Below, in pieces: positions 35,526-44,037 of a stretch of DNA of 64,000 bases. The position numbers and the translations under genes were made by a program. The stretch is from positions 207,016 to 271,015 of the forward strand of contig NZ_JAJAQC010000004.1 of the NCBI RefSeq assembly GCF_027604915.1, read 5' to 3'. This DNA comes from Streptomonospora mangrovi. GTDB lineage: Bacteria > Actinomycetota > Actinomycetes > Streptosporangiales > Streptosporangiaceae. Positions within the stretch are counted from its first letter, which is position 1; each line of letters starts with the position of its first letter. The notes under the pieces are model-generated. The model saw only the letters and a program-made list of their open reading frames with translations, had not been told where the DNA came from and did not search any database.

Positions 35526-36403
35526 TGGCCGCCCCCGCCGCGCCGCGCACGGCCCGCCGCGTCACCGCCCACCTGCTGTGGACCGACCCCCAGGGCCGCG
35601 CCGTGCTGCCGCCCTCGCCTGACGACCCCGACGCCCCGCCGCACGGCGGCGAGACCCTGCCCGGCGGCCGCGTCCGCTACGGCGAGGACCCCGCCCAGGT
35701 CGCCCGCACCGCCGCAGGCGCACCCCCCGGCACCCCGCTCACCCCGCGCGACGTGCGCACCGAACTGACCCTGCTGCACAGCGCCGAGGGTCCCCTGGAG
35801 CTGCACACCGACCGCCTCTACTACACCGCGCCCCTGGCCGCCTGCCCCGCGCCCCCCACCGGGCGGCGCGTGCCCCTGCGCGCCGCCGCGGCCCTGCCCG
35901 CGCTCCCCGCCCCCGCCGACCTGGTCGAGGAGGAGCCCGCGCGCCCCGGCCGCTCCCTGCGCCGCCTGGCCGCCTACGGCGTGGTCACCGACCCCGCCGG
36001 GCGGCTGCTGCTCAGCCTGATCGCCCCCGGGTTCCCCGGCGAGAACACCTGGCACCTGCCCGGCGGCGGCGTGGACCACGGCGAGAACCCCCGCGCGGCG
36101 CTGCGCCGCGAGATCGCCGAGGAGACCGACCAGGACGCCGGCGTGGGCGCCCTCATCACCATCACCCACCACAGCAGCGACCGCCCGCCCGACCCCCGCA
36201 CGCCCACCACCCAGACCTACGCGGTGTGGACGTTCTTCCACGCCCACGTCGCCGACCCAGGCACGCCCCGCGTCACCGAGGTCGAGGGCTCCACCGCCGA
36301 CTGCGCCTGGTTCACCACCGAGGAGCTGGCCGACCTGCCCCTGTCGCGCACCGCGCAGGAGGGGCTGGCCGCCATCGCCGCCGGCGCGGGCCTGCGCGGC
36401 TGA
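35525..36403 (+). CDS. double-Nudix-fold hydrolase, N-terminal half degenerate
   Basis: 292 aa. The C-terminal half (about 138-285) carries a full Nudix box: GGGVDHGENPRAALRREIAEETDQ (G-x5-E-x7-R-E-I-x-E-E). The N-terminal half (about 9-120) appears to be a second Nudix fold in which HGGETLPGGRVRYGEDPAQVARTAAG aligns with the box but lacks the REVxEE acids, so only one site can be active. Substrates are nucleoside diphosphate derivatives, unspecified. The gene starts at ATG 35525, overlapping the HAD stop; a HAD-Nudix pair suggests handling of phosphorylated or damaged nucleotides (inference). Confidence 0.85.
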   Translation: MAAPAAPRTARRVTAHLLWTDPQGRAVLPPSPDDPDAPPHGGETLPGGRVRYGEDPAQVARTAAGAPPGTPLTPRDVRTELTLLHSAEGPLELHTDRLYYTAPLAACPAPPTGRRVPLRAAAALPALPAPADLVEEEPARPGRSLRRLAAYGVVTDPAGRLLLSLIAPGFPGENTWHLPGGGVDHGENPRAALRREIAEETDQDAGVGALITITHHSSDRPPDPRTPTTQTYAVWTFFHAHVADPGTPRVTEVEGSTADCAWFTTEELADLPLSRTAQEGLAAIAAGAGLRG

Positions 36404-36435
36404 GACCGCCGCGCCGCCGCCGGCGCGCACTCCCC

Positions 36436-36461
36436 CGCCGCCGGCCGCGCGGCCGGCGGCG
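36436..36461. terminator. terminator between convergent genes
   Basis: CGCCGCCGGCCG followed by CG and the exact reverse complement CGGCCGGCGGCG. It lies between the Nudix gene end and the APC permease end, and can serve both. Confidence 0.65.
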
Positions 36462-36482
36462 GCGCCGCCCAGGCGGCTCCGC

Positions 36483-37751
36483 TCAGGAGCGCAGCCCCGG
36501 CAGCACCCGGCGCACCCACCACAGGCCCGCGCCCAGCGCCAGCACACCCACCCCGGCCATCACCGAGTTCAGCGGCAGGCTGAACGCCAGCACCACGCAC
36601 CCGGCCAGCCCCACCACCGGCACCAGCAGCGGCGGCCGGTTCTCATCGGGCCCCAGGCGCAGCGCCGAGGCGTTGGCGATCGCGTAGTAGGCCAGCACCC
36701 CGAACGCCGAGAACCCGATCGCGTCGCCCAGGTCGGCAGCCAGCACCAGCACGCACACCGCCGCACCCACCGCCAACTCGGCCCGGTGGGGCACCCCGAA
36801 GCGCTCGTGCACCCCCGCCAGGAAACGCGGCAGGTGGCCGTCGGCCGCCATCGCCGCCACCGTGCGCGACACCCCCAGGATCAGCGCCAGCAGCGCCCCC
36901 AGGCTCGCCGCCGCCGCACCGGCGGTCACCGCCGGCACCAACTGCGGCCACCCGGCCGCCACCACGGTGTCGGCCAGCGGAGCGGCGCTGGCCGCCAGCC
37001 CCTCCCGACCCAGCACCGTCAGCACCGAGGCGCCCACCAGCAGGTACACCACGAACACCCCGGCCAGCGCCAGACCGATCGCCCGCGGGATGGTGGTGGA
37101 GGGGTCGCGCACCTCGCCCCCCAGCGTGGCGATCCGCGCATAGCCCGCGAACGCGAAGAACAGCATGCCCGCCGCGCCCAGCAGCCCGAAGAACCCCGGC
37201 CACTGGGTGGTGACGTCCAGATGGCGGGGATCGGCCTCGCTGCCGCCCAGGGCCACCGCCACCACCGCGGCCAGCACCGCCAGCACCAGCGCCAGCAGCA
37301 CCCGCGCCACCACGGTGGACTTGCGCAGCCCCGTGTAGTTCACCGCGGTCAGGCACACCACCGCGCCCACCGCCAGCGGCCGGCTCCACTCCGGCGCCAC
37401 GTAGGCGGCGAAGGTCAGGGCCATCACCGCGCACGAGGCGGTCTTGCCCACCGTGAACGCCCAGCCCGCCAGGTAGCCCCACATCTCGCCCAGGCGCTCG
37501 CGCCCGTAGACGTAGGTGCCCCCCGACTCGGGGTGGCGCGCGGCCAGGCGCGCCGAGGAGGTGGCGTTGCAGTAGGCGACCACGGCGGCGATCAGCAGCG
37601 CCACCAGCAGCCAGGCCCCCGCCTCCTCGGCGGCCGGGGCGAACACCGCGAAGACCCCGGCGCCGACCATGGCCGACGCCCCCAGGGTGACGGCATCGGC
37701 GGTACCCAGCACCCGGGAGGGGCGGGCCTGCGATCCTGAAGAGGTGGTCAT
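36483..37751 (-). CDS. APC-family amino acid permease
   Basis: 422 aa with about 12 predicted membrane helices. The family hallmark in helix 1 is GTADAVTLGASAMVGAGVFAVFAPA (residues about 18-42), where unwound Gly residues bind the substrate backbone. YCNATSSARLAARHPESGGTYVYGRERLG and FFAFAGYARIATLGGEVRDPSTTIPRAI are typical of amino acid/polyamine/organocation transporters of the YfnA/CAT type. Import of a neutral or basic amino acid by proton symport is the family expectation; the substrate cannot be read from the sequence. ATG 37751 has only a weak AGGC upstream. It has no operon partner. Confidence 0.85.
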   Translation of the reverse strand: MTTSSGSQARPSRVLGTADAVTLGASAMVGAGVFAVFAPAAEEAGAWLLVALLIAAVVAYCNATSSARLAARHPESGGTYVYGRERLGEMWGYLAGWAFTVGKTASCAVMALTFAAYVAPEWSRPLAVGAVVCLTAVNYTGLRKSTVVARVLLALVLAVLAAVVAVALGGSEADPRHLDVTTQWPGFFGLLGAAGMLFFAFAGYARIATLGGEVRDPSTTIPRAIGLALAGVFVVYLLVGASVLTVLGREGLAASAAPLADTVVAAGWPQLVPAVTAGAAAASLGALLALILGVSRTVAAMAADGHLPRFLAGVHERFGVPHRAELAVGAAVCVLVLAADLGDAIGFSAFGVLAYYAIANASALRLGPDENRPPLLVPVVGLAGCVVLAFSLPLNSVMAGVGVLALGAGLWWVRRVLPGLRS

Positions 37752-37907
37752 AGTGCCTGAGTCTGCCCCAGCATGATCACGCCTCAGTGAACACCGGCGT
37801 GACCCTGTGCGACCACATCCGGCCGGATCGCACCGCCCCGCCGTGCCGGCGGGCGCGGGCGGACCCCGCGCCCGCCCGCGCGGCGTGGGGATTCGCACAC
37901 CCCGCGC

Positions 37908-38183
37908 TCACACGCTCCACGGCACCCCCGTGTGCTCGTCGATGTCCTCGGCCGCGACCTGCCGCAACTGCCGCGACAGGTCGGCCAGTGCCCGAGAGAC
38001 GGCGAGTTCGTCGCCGATCTCGGGCACGTCGGCGTCGGCGGGGTGCTTGCGCGCCATGCCGTGGCCGCGCAGCCCCGGACCGTCGTCGGCCACCAGGCCG
38101 ACCTCGGCCAGGGTGCGGGCGGCATCGCCCTCGCTCTCCTCCGACAACACAACGTCGATGTTCCACCGCTTCGTGGTGTGCAT
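37908..38183 (-). CDS. DUF1876 domain protein
   Basis: 91 aa. The whole protein is a DUF1876 domain (KRWNIDVVLSEESEGDAARTLAEVGLVADDGPGLRGHGMARKHPAD…), a dsRBD-like small fold found in actinobacteria, often within stress or DosR-type regulons. Its biochemical role is unknown. ATG 38183 has GGAGG eight bases upstream. It is 34 bases downstream of the DUF1918 gene on the same strand; the two domains commonly occur as neighbours, so one operon is likely. Confidence 0.82.
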   Translation of the reverse strand: MHTTKRWNIDVVLSEESEGDAARTLAEVGLVADDGPGLRGHGMARKHPADADVPEIGDELAVSRALADLSRQLRQVAAEDIDEHTGVPWSV

Positions 38184-38217
38184 CGCACCCACCTCCAGCG
38201 TCGCGGGCCGGCCGGGC

Positions 38218-38421
38218 TCAGCGCCCGGCCGCCTCCCGTTCGATATGGGCGTCGGGTCCGGGATAGACCAGCGTCTCGGTGCCGGAGGCGTTGTCCAGCC
38301 AGCGGACCCGGTAGGGCGGCGCGCCCTGCCCGCCGCGCACCTCGGTGACCACACCGGTGCGGCGGTGGGCGTCGTCGCGCCGCGCCTCGACCACGAGCCG
38401 GTCGCCGACACGTGCTCTCAT
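38218..38421 (-). CDS. DUF1918 domain protein
   Basis: 67 aa DUF1918 domain (MRARVGDRLVVEARRDDAHRRTGVVTEVRGGQGAPPYRVRWLD…), an SH3-like small beta barrel of unknown role. ATG 38421 has GGGGAG five bases upstream. It is the first gene of a two-gene unit with the DUF1876 gene. Stress-linked expression is reported for such pairs in mycobacteria; nothing here proves it. Confidence 0.82.
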   Translation of the reverse strand: MRARVGDRLVVEARRDDAHRRTGVVTEVRGGQGAPPYRVRWLDNASGTETLVYPGPDAHIEREAAGR

Positions 38422-38622
38422 GGCGACTCCCCTCGCGAACGCGTGGGCGCCGAAGGCGGGGCCGCGGCGCCCGGTCCTCACATCTGGGGGCTACCCACCA
38501 TCCTCCGCCTCACCACCGGCGAATTCAAGCAGGTCAGGCGGCTTTGCGGGGACGCGGACACGGGGGCCGGCCGCCGCCGGGCGCGGACCGCCGGCCCCTC
38601 CGCTCCCGCACGCGCGGGAGCG

Positions 38623-39381
38623 CTACTCCACACCGGCGCTGAGGGTGCGCCCGCCGTCGAGGGTGATGGTCTGGCCGGTGACCCAGGAGGCGTCGTCGGA
38701 GGCCAGGTAGGCGATGGCCGCCGCCACGTCCTCGGGCTCGCCCAGCCGGCCCAGCGGGTACCCGGCCGCGACCTTCTCCTCGTCCTCGGCGAACAGGGCG
38801 GTGGCGAACCGCGTCTTGACCACGGCCGGCGCCACGGCGTTGACCCGCACGCGCGCCCCGGCCAGCTCGTAGGCCAACTGCTGGGTGAGGTTGATCATCG
38901 CGGCCTTGCTGGCGCCGTAGATCCCGATCCCCGGCGAGGGGTGCTGGCCGGCCAGCGAGGCGACGTTGACGACCGCGCCGCCGTGCTCGGCCATCCACGC
39001 GCGGTGCACCGCGCCCACCCACGCGGCGGCGGCGATCACGTTGACCTCGAAGATCTTGGCCATGGCGGCCGGCTCGACGTTGACGATCGCGTCGAAGACG
39101 GGGTTGGTGCCGGTGTTGTTGACCAGGACGTCGATGCGGCCGAACTCCGCCATGGTGCGCTCCACGACCGCCGCCCGGTGCTCGGCGTCGTGCGCCTTGC
39201 CCGCGACGCCCAGCGCCGCCTTGGCGCCGCCCAGCTCCTCCACCGCCTTCTCCAGGGGCTCGGGCTTGCGGCCGGTGACGACCACCCTGCCGCCCTCCTG
39301 CACGATGCGCTGCGCGGTGGCCAGCCCGATCCCCCGGCTGGCACCGGTGATGATGGCGACCCTGCCGTCGAAACGTCCCAC
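38623..39381 (-). CDS. short-chain dehydrogenase/reductase, FabG-like
   Basis: 252 aa classical SDR. The coenzyme motif is ITGASRGIGLA (residues 11-21). Arg in VVVTGRKPEP suggests NADP(H) preference. DVLVNNTGTNP near 84 is the NNAG variant. The catalytic Ser is in NVASLAGQ near 141, and the Tyr-x3-Lys is YGASKAA near 154. The usual C-terminal GQTITLDGGRTL is present. The substrate is unknown; acyl or steroid alcohol dehydrogenation is possible. GTG 39381 has AAAGGA ten bases upstream. A TetR-type palindrome lies about 45 bases before the start, so it is probably repressed by an unlinked TetR protein. Confidence 0.88.
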   Translation of the reverse strand: MGRFDGRVAIITGASRGIGLATAQRIVQEGGRVVVTGRKPEPLEKAVEELGGAKAALGVAGKAHDAEHRAAVVERTMAEFGRIDVLVNNTGTNPVFDAIVNVEPAAMAKIFEVNVIAAAAWVGAVHRAWMAEHGGAVVNVASLAGQHPSPGIGIYGASKAAMINLTQQLAYELAGARVRVNAVAPAVVKTRFATALFAEDEEKVAAGYPLGRLGEPEDVAAAIAYLASDDASWVTGQTITLDGGRTLSAGVE

Positions 39382-39423
39382 GAGGCTGCGTCCTTTCGGT
39401 CATGACTGCGTTGCCTCACCTTA

Positions 39424-39435
39424 CCGACCGGTCGG
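39424..39435. promoter_or_regulatory. TetR-type operator CCGACCGGTCGG
   Basis: Perfect 12-bp palindrome in the context TTACCGACCGGTCGGATT. The form ACCGACCGGTCGGT is recognised by several TetR regulators of fatty-acid or acyl-CoA metabolism. It sits 43 bases upstream of the SDR start codon, near its promoter. No tetR gene is present in the window. Confidence 0.6.
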
Positions 39436-39592
39436 ATTGTGATGTGGGCCGCCCCGCGCCGGGACGCCGCTCCGCCGCGTCCGCGCCCCGCTCGCGGCGC
39501 GGCGCACGGCGCCGCGTCGGCCCTGGTAACGTTCGCGGCTGGATTCCACCCGGCGGGCGGGGACGGCCCGCCGCCACCGAACGGAGGAGGCC

Positions 39593-40264
39593 GTGCCGGA
39601 ACGCGACGGCGGCCCGCGCGACGACGCGCCCGCAGGCCCCCAGCACTACTTCAGCGCCGACCCCGGCGTGGCGAGCCGGCCGGCCGGCGTCGACCTGGTG
39701 CTGCCCGACCTGCACCTGCGCCTGGCCACCGACCGGGGCGTGTTCTCCGCCGAGCGGGTGGACCTGGGCACCCGGGTGCTGCTGGAGTCGGTGCCCCCGC
39801 CGCCGGCGCGCGGCCGGCTGCTGGACCTGGGCTGCGGCTACGGCCCCATCGCCCTGGCCATGGCCGCCCGAGCGCCCGGCGCGAGCGTGCTGGGGGTGGA
39901 CGTCAACACGCGCGCGGTGGACCTGGCGCGGGGCAACGCCGCGAGCAACCACCTTGACAACGTAGATTTCCAAGTGGTGGCGGCCGACGGCACCCCCGCC
40001 TCCGCGGCCGGCGCCGCCGCCCTGGCCGGCCCCTTCGACGCGCTGTGGTCCAACCCGCCCATCCGCGTCGGCAAGGACGCGCTGCACGCCCTGCTGCGCA
40101 CCTGGCTGGGCCGCCTGGCGCCGGGCGCCCAGGCCCACCTGGTGGTGCAGCGCAACCTGGGCGCCGACTCCCTGCACCGGTGGCTGGAGGAGTCCGGGCT
40201 GCCCACCGAGCGCGCGGCCTCGCGCGCCGGCTTCCGCGTGCTGCGGGTGACCGCCCCGGCCTGA
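39593..40264 (+). CDS. class I methyltransferase, RsmC/RlmG-like
   Basis: 223 aa. Motif I is LLDLGCGYGPIALAMA near residue 82, strand 2 ends VLGVDVNTRAVDLARGNA, and the catalytic DALWSNPPIRVGKDAL near 145 is the NPPxR form typical of RsmC/RlmG enzymes methylating guanine N2 in rRNA. QHYFSADPGVASRPAG at the N-terminus is a known opening for this subgroup. The short actinobacterial form lacks the N-terminal pseudo-MTase domain of E. coli RsmC, so its target base is uncertain. GTG 39593 has GGAGGAGG close upstream. It is followed by a TrmH-type gene on the same strand after 170 bases. Confidence 0.82.
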   Translation: MPERDGGPRDDAPAGPQHYFSADPGVASRPAGVDLVLPDLHLRLATDRGVFSAERVDLGTRVLLESVPPPPARGRLLDLGCGYGPIALAMAARAPGASVLGVDVNTRAVDLARGNAASNHLDNVDFQVVAADGTPASAAGAAALAGPFDALWSNPPIRVGKDALHALLRTWLGRLAPGAQAHLVVQRNLGADSLHRWLEESGLPTERAASRAGFRVLRVTAPA

Positions 40265-40434
40265 CCCCCTCCCTCGCCCCCTCAAGGGCGCCGGCGCCGC
40301 CCGCCCGCCGCCCGGCCCCTCCCCCGCCGCGCCGGGCCGAGGGGGAGCCTTCCGGGCCGCCGGCGCCGGACGGTATCGTGGTGGCGGGCCGATCCGGCCC
40401 CCCGACCCGACCGGACACGAGGAACACACCGCAG

Positions 40435-41031
40435 GTGAGCACGCAACTGCGCCCCACCGACGTCAAACGACTCAACCGCCAGTGGCGCAGGCGCACCGAG
40501 GGCCGCGTCTCCCTGATCGTGGAGTCGGTGACCCAGCCCTTCAACCTGGGCTCGATCCTGCGCACGTGTGCCGCCTTCGGCGTCGAGACCGTGTGGCTGG
40601 CCGGCAACTCCGTGGACCCCACCCACCCCCAGGTCGGCAAGACCGCGCTGGGCACCGACCAGAAGCTGCGGTGGGAGAAGCTGCGCGGCGCCGCCGAGGC
40701 GGTCGCCGCCGCCCGCGCCGACGGCTACCGGGTGGTCGCCGTGGAGCTGGCCGACACCGCGCTGCCCCTGCACGAGGCCCCGCTGGAGGGCGACGTCTGC
40801 CTGGCCGTGGGCGCCGAGGACCACGGCTGCTCCCCGGCGCTGCTCAACGGCGCCGACGCGCTGGCCTACATCCCCCAGATCGGCCGGGTGGGCTCGCTCA
40901 ACGTCGCGGTGGCCACGGCCATCGCCGTGGCCGAGACCCGCGCCCGCGAATGGCGCCGCCCCGTTGCGGCCGCCGAACCCGCCGAAAACACCGCCGCCGC
41001 GCCCGCCTCCGAGGCCGCCCGACCGCGCTGA
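40435..41031 (+). CDS. TrmH-family RNA 2'-O-methyltransferase (SpoU)
   Basis: 198 aa SPOUT methyltransferase. Motif 1 is QPFNLGSILRTCAAFGVE near residue 35 with the conserved Asn and Arg. Motif 2 is CLAVGAEDHGCSP near 122, and motif 3 is GRVGSLNVAVATAIAVAE near 148, forming the knotted SAM site. The protein modifies ribose in tRNA or rRNA; compact members without an N-terminal extension often act on tRNA Gm18. GTG 40435 has GAGGAA about ten bases upstream. A Pro/Ala-rich tail of about 25 residues ends the protein. Confidence 0.88.
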   Translation: MSTQLRPTDVKRLNRQWRRRTEGRVSLIVESVTQPFNLGSILRTCAAFGVETVWLAGNSVDPTHPQVGKTALGTDQKLRWEKLRGAAEAVAAARADGYRVVAVELADTALPLHEAPLEGDVCLAVGAEDHGCSPALLNGADALAYIPQIGRVGSLNVAVATAIAVAETRAREWRRPVAAAEPAENTAAAPASEAARPR

Positions 41032-41040
41032 CCTCCCCTC

Positions 41041-41063
41041 GCGCGCCCCCACTGCGGGCGCGC
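41041..41063 (+). terminator. hairpin after TrmH gene
   Basis: GCGCGCCC and GGGCGCGC pair perfectly around a 7-base loop, ten bases after the TrmH stop. The following gap to 41306 holds a 15-codon frame at 41170-41217 with no supporting evidence and no recognised riboswitch. Confidence 0.5.
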
Positions 41064-41306
41064 CCGGCCCTTGGGGCCGCCCCCGGCGATCACCTTCCGA
41101 TCGCAGGGTTCAACCCGGCGCCGCCCGGGAATTTTTCCAGCTCCACGTTCGTCAGCACCCTAGACACGAGATGAGAGAGGATACGTGGACCCGTCCCGAA
41201 GTACCGGCAGCGTCCTGACCACCGGACGCGCCTCCGAACCCGACGAGCCGCCATCACCAGGTAGCGTGCGCACCGAGTTTCCCCGCTCCGAGGCGGTGCG
41301 CGCGAC

Positions 41307-42698
41307 ATGAGCGTCGTCCTCAACATCCTTCTCGGAGCACTGGTGATCCTGGCGATCACCGCGGCGACCGGCTACTTCGTCGCCCAGGAGTTCGGCTACA
41401 TGGCGGTGGACCGCTCCCGCCTGAAGGCCCGCGCCGCCCAGGGCGACTCCGGCGCCCGGCGCGCACTCGCGATCACCAACCGCACCTCGTTCATGCTCTC
41501 GGGCGCCCAGCTCGGCATCACCGTCACCGGTCTGCTGGTCGGTTACGTGGCCGAGCCCATGATGGGCGAGGGCGTGGGCGAACTGCTGGGCTGGGCCGGC
41601 GTCCCGGCCGGCACCGGGCTGGCGGTGGGCACCGTGTTCGCGCTGCTGTTCTCCACCGTGGTGCAGATGGTCTTCGGTGAGCTGTTCCCCAAGAACCTCG
41701 CCATCGCCCGTCCCGAACCCGTCGCGCGCTGGCTGGCCCTGTCCACCGGCGTGTACCTGCGGGTGTTCGGCTGGCTGATCTGGCTGTTCGACCAGGCGGC
41801 GATCCTGCTGCTGCGGGCGGTGCGCATCCAACCCGTGGAGGACGTCCAGCACGCGGCCACCCCGCGCGACCTGGAGCACATCGTGGAGGAGTCCCGCGAG
41901 AGCGGCGACCTGCCCGCGGAGCTGTCCACGCTGCTGGACCGCACGCTGGACTTCCACGACCGCACCGCCGAGCACGCGATGATCCCGCGCCCGCAGGTCT
42001 CCACCGTGGAGGCCGGCGAACCGGTGAGCCGGGTGGTGGAGCTGATGGCCTCGGGCCACTCCCGCTTCCCGGTGCTGGGCGACGGCGTGGACGACATCGT
42101 CGGCGTCATCTGCCTGCGCGACGTGCTGGCACTGGGCGACCGCGACCTGGACTCCGTGCCGGTGTCCGACGTCGCGCGCCGCGCCGTGCTCGTGCCCGGG
42201 TCGCTGCCGCTGCCCGGCGTGCTGGAGCAGTTGCGCGCCTCCGACGAGGAGTTCGCCTGCGTGGTGGACGAGTACGGCGGCCTGGCCGGCGTCATCACCA
42301 CCGAGGACATCGCCGAGGAGCTGGTGGGCGAGATCGCCGACGAGCACGACCCCGAGGACGCCGGCGAGGCGCGCGTGGGCGAGGACGGCAGTTGGCTGCT
42401 GCCCGGCGCGCTGCACGTGGACGAGGTCGAGCGGCTCATCGGCCACGACCTGCCCTCCGGCGACTTCGAGACGATCGGCGGCCTGGTCATCAGCGAGCTG
42501 CGGCGGCTGCCCGAGGTCGGCGACAGCGTGCGCGTGGAGCTGCCGCGCCATCCCGGCGCCGGCGACGACGAGCCGCTGCGCGCCATCGACCTGGGCGTGC
42601 GCACGGTCGACCGGCACGTGCCCGAGACCGTGCGGCTGGAGCTGCGCGAGACGCCGGCCCACCAGGGCGCCGGCAAGGACAGCGGGGTGAACGCATGA
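41307..42698 (+). CDS. CNNM/CorC-type transporter (hemolysin-family), full domain set
   Basis: 463 aa. An N-terminal DUF21/CNNM domain with about four helices (residues 1-190; FGELFPKNLAIARPEPVARWLA is characteristic) is followed by a CBS pair (about 205-340; HAMIPRPQVSTVEA and CVVDEYGGLAGVITTEDIAEELVGEI) and a C-terminal CorC_HlyC domain (about 355-450; WLLPGALHVDEVERLIGHDLP, FETIGGLVI). Family members export Mg(II), with CBS domains binding ATP-Mg. The gene overlaps the next by ATGA, and the pair probably forms a hetero-oligomer (inference). Confidence 0.88.
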   Translation: MSVVLNILLGALVILAITAATGYFVAQEFGYMAVDRSRLKARAAQGDSGARRALAITNRTSFMLSGAQLGITVTGLLVGYVAEPMMGEGVGELLGWAGVPAGTGLAVGTVFALLFSTVVQMVFGELFPKNLAIARPEPVARWLALSTGVYLRVFGWLIWLFDQAAILLLRAVRIQPVEDVQHAATPRDLEHIVEESRESGDLPAELSTLLDRTLDFHDRTAEHAMIPRPQVSTVEAGEPVSRVVELMASGHSRFPVLGDGVDDIVGVICLRDVLALGDRDLDSVPVSDVARRAVLVPGSLPLPGVLEQLRASDEEFACVVDEYGGLAGVITTEDIAEELVGEIADEHDPEDAGEARVGEDGSWLLPGALHVDEVERLIGHDLPSGDFETIGGLVISELRRLPEVGDSVRVELPRHPGAGDDEPLRAIDLGVRTVDRHVPETVRLELRETPAHQGAGKDSGVNA

Positions 42699-43705
42699 GC
42701 GACCTGAACCCCGTGTGGGCCATGGTCATCACGGTGACCATCATCGGCCTGAGCGCGTTCTTCGTGGCCATCGAGTTCGCGCTGGTGGCGGCGCGCCGCT
42801 ACCGGCTGGAGGAGGCCGCCGAGACCAGCCTGTCGGCGCGCGCGGCGCTGAAGAGCTCGCGCGACCTGTCGCTGCTGCTGGCCGGCTCGCAGCTTGGCAT
42901 CACGCTGTGCACGCTGGCGCTGGGCGCCATCACCAAGCCGGCCGTGGAGCACATGCTGGAGCCGCTGTTCGCGGGGCTGCCCGAGGCGGTCTCCCACGTG
43001 GCGGCGTTCATCGTGGCGCTGGTCCTGGTCACCTTCGTCCACCTGGTGGTGGGCGAGATGGCGCCCAAGTCCTGGGCGATCTCCCACCCCGAGCGCTCGG
43101 CGACGCTGCTGGCGTTGCCGATGCGCGGGTTCATGTGGCTGACCCGCCCGGCGCTGGTGGTGCTCAACGGGCTGGCCAACTGGTCGCTGCACCGGGTGGG
43201 CGTGCAGGCGGTCGACGAGGTCGCCGGCGGCCACGGCCCCGACGACCTGCGGGAGCTGGTGGACCACTCGGCCAAGGCCGGCGCCCTGGACGAGGACCGC
43301 CGCGACCAGTTGGCCACCGCGCTGGAGGTCAACTCCCGCCCACTGCGGGAGATCACCACGCCGCGCGAGGAGCTGGCGGCCGTGGCGCCCTCGGCGTCGC
43401 TGGAGGAGGTCAAGCGGGTCTCGCGCGAGTCGGGGCACCTGCGGTTGGTGGTCTGCGAGGGCCCCGACCCGGTGGGTGTGCTGCACGTGCGCGACGCGCT
43501 GACCAGCCCGCCCGAGACCACCGCCGCCGACCTGATGCGGCCGGTGCTCACCCTGGAGGGCGACACCCCCATCTACGCCGCGCTGGGGATCATGCGGGAG
43601 AGCCGCACGCACCTGGCGCTGGTGGAGGAGGGCGGTGAGCTGGCGGGGCTGGTGACCATGCAGGACATGCTGGACCGCCTGCTGGTGATCGACTCCGCCG
43701 CCTGA
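42695..43705 (+). CDS. CNNM/CorC-type transporter lacking CorC_HlyC domain
   Basis: 336 aa. A DUF21/CNNM membrane domain (1-190; FFVAIEFALVAARRYRLEE, GEMAPKSWAISHPERSATLLALP) and a CBS pair (about 200-335; LVTMQDMLDRLLV at the end) are present, but the C-terminal CorC_HlyC domain of the preceding paralogue is missing. Such paired long-short arrangements are common in actinobacteria. The conserved Pro-Lys in APKSW is kept. ATG 42695 overlaps the upstream stop by four bases, so expression is coupled to the full-length partner. Confidence 0.87.
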   Translation: MSDLNPVWAMVITVTIIGLSAFFVAIEFALVAARRYRLEEAAETSLSARAALKSSRDLSLLLAGSQLGITLCTLALGAITKPAVEHMLEPLFAGLPEAVSHVAAFIVALVLVTFVHLVVGEMAPKSWAISHPERSATLLALPMRGFMWLTRPALVVLNGLANWSLHRVGVQAVDEVAGGHGPDDLRELVDHSAKAGALDEDRRDQLATALEVNSRPLREITTPREELAAVAPSASLEEVKRVSRESGHLRLVVCEGPDPVGVLHVRDALTSPPETTAADLMRPVLTLEGDTPIYAALGIMRESRTHLALVEEGGELAGLVTMQDMLDRLLVIDSAA

Positions 43706-44037
43706 GGCGTCCGCCTCACGGCACAGGCGCGGAGCCGGGAGCGAAGGGGCGCCCGGCGTTGGCAGCGGGCGCGGTGACCGGCCGGGGCGCGGTGATGAGC
43801 CGAGGGCGCGCCGCGCGGCCGCAGGGTAGGGGGATGACCGGGGGGGCGGGCGGCACCGCTGCGGGAGGCCGGACCCGGCCACCCGGTCCGCCCGGGGGGA
43901 ATCACTCCGCTGGGCGGGCTGTTCTGCATTGCTGCACCATCGCCCGCGCGCCGGCCGCCCGCGGGCGTTTCGTGGTGTGCGCGGCGCGCGCCGCGGCGCG
44001 GGGCGGCCGGAGCACACGACGAGTGAAGGACGGGCAC
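43706..44037. other. intergenic, nothing recognised
   Basis: About 330 bases before the EamA gene. An in-frame extension of that gene runs through it, but reads as Gly/Arg/Pro-rich sequence without homology. No clear hairpin or operator was seen. Confidence 0.5.

Noticed and set aside
41095..41125. GGTTCAA sequence resembling a tRNA T-loop
   Set aside because: No acceptor, D or anticodon stems can be formed around it.
41170..41217. 15-codon frame upstream of the CNNM pair, possible regulatory leader
   Set aside because: No good start signal, no stem structure of a known Mg or Mn riboswitch could be drawn around it.
43759..44037. N-terminal extension of the EamA transporter by 93 residues
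   Set aside because: The extension is not helical or homologous, and GTG 44038 has a well-placed AAGGA.
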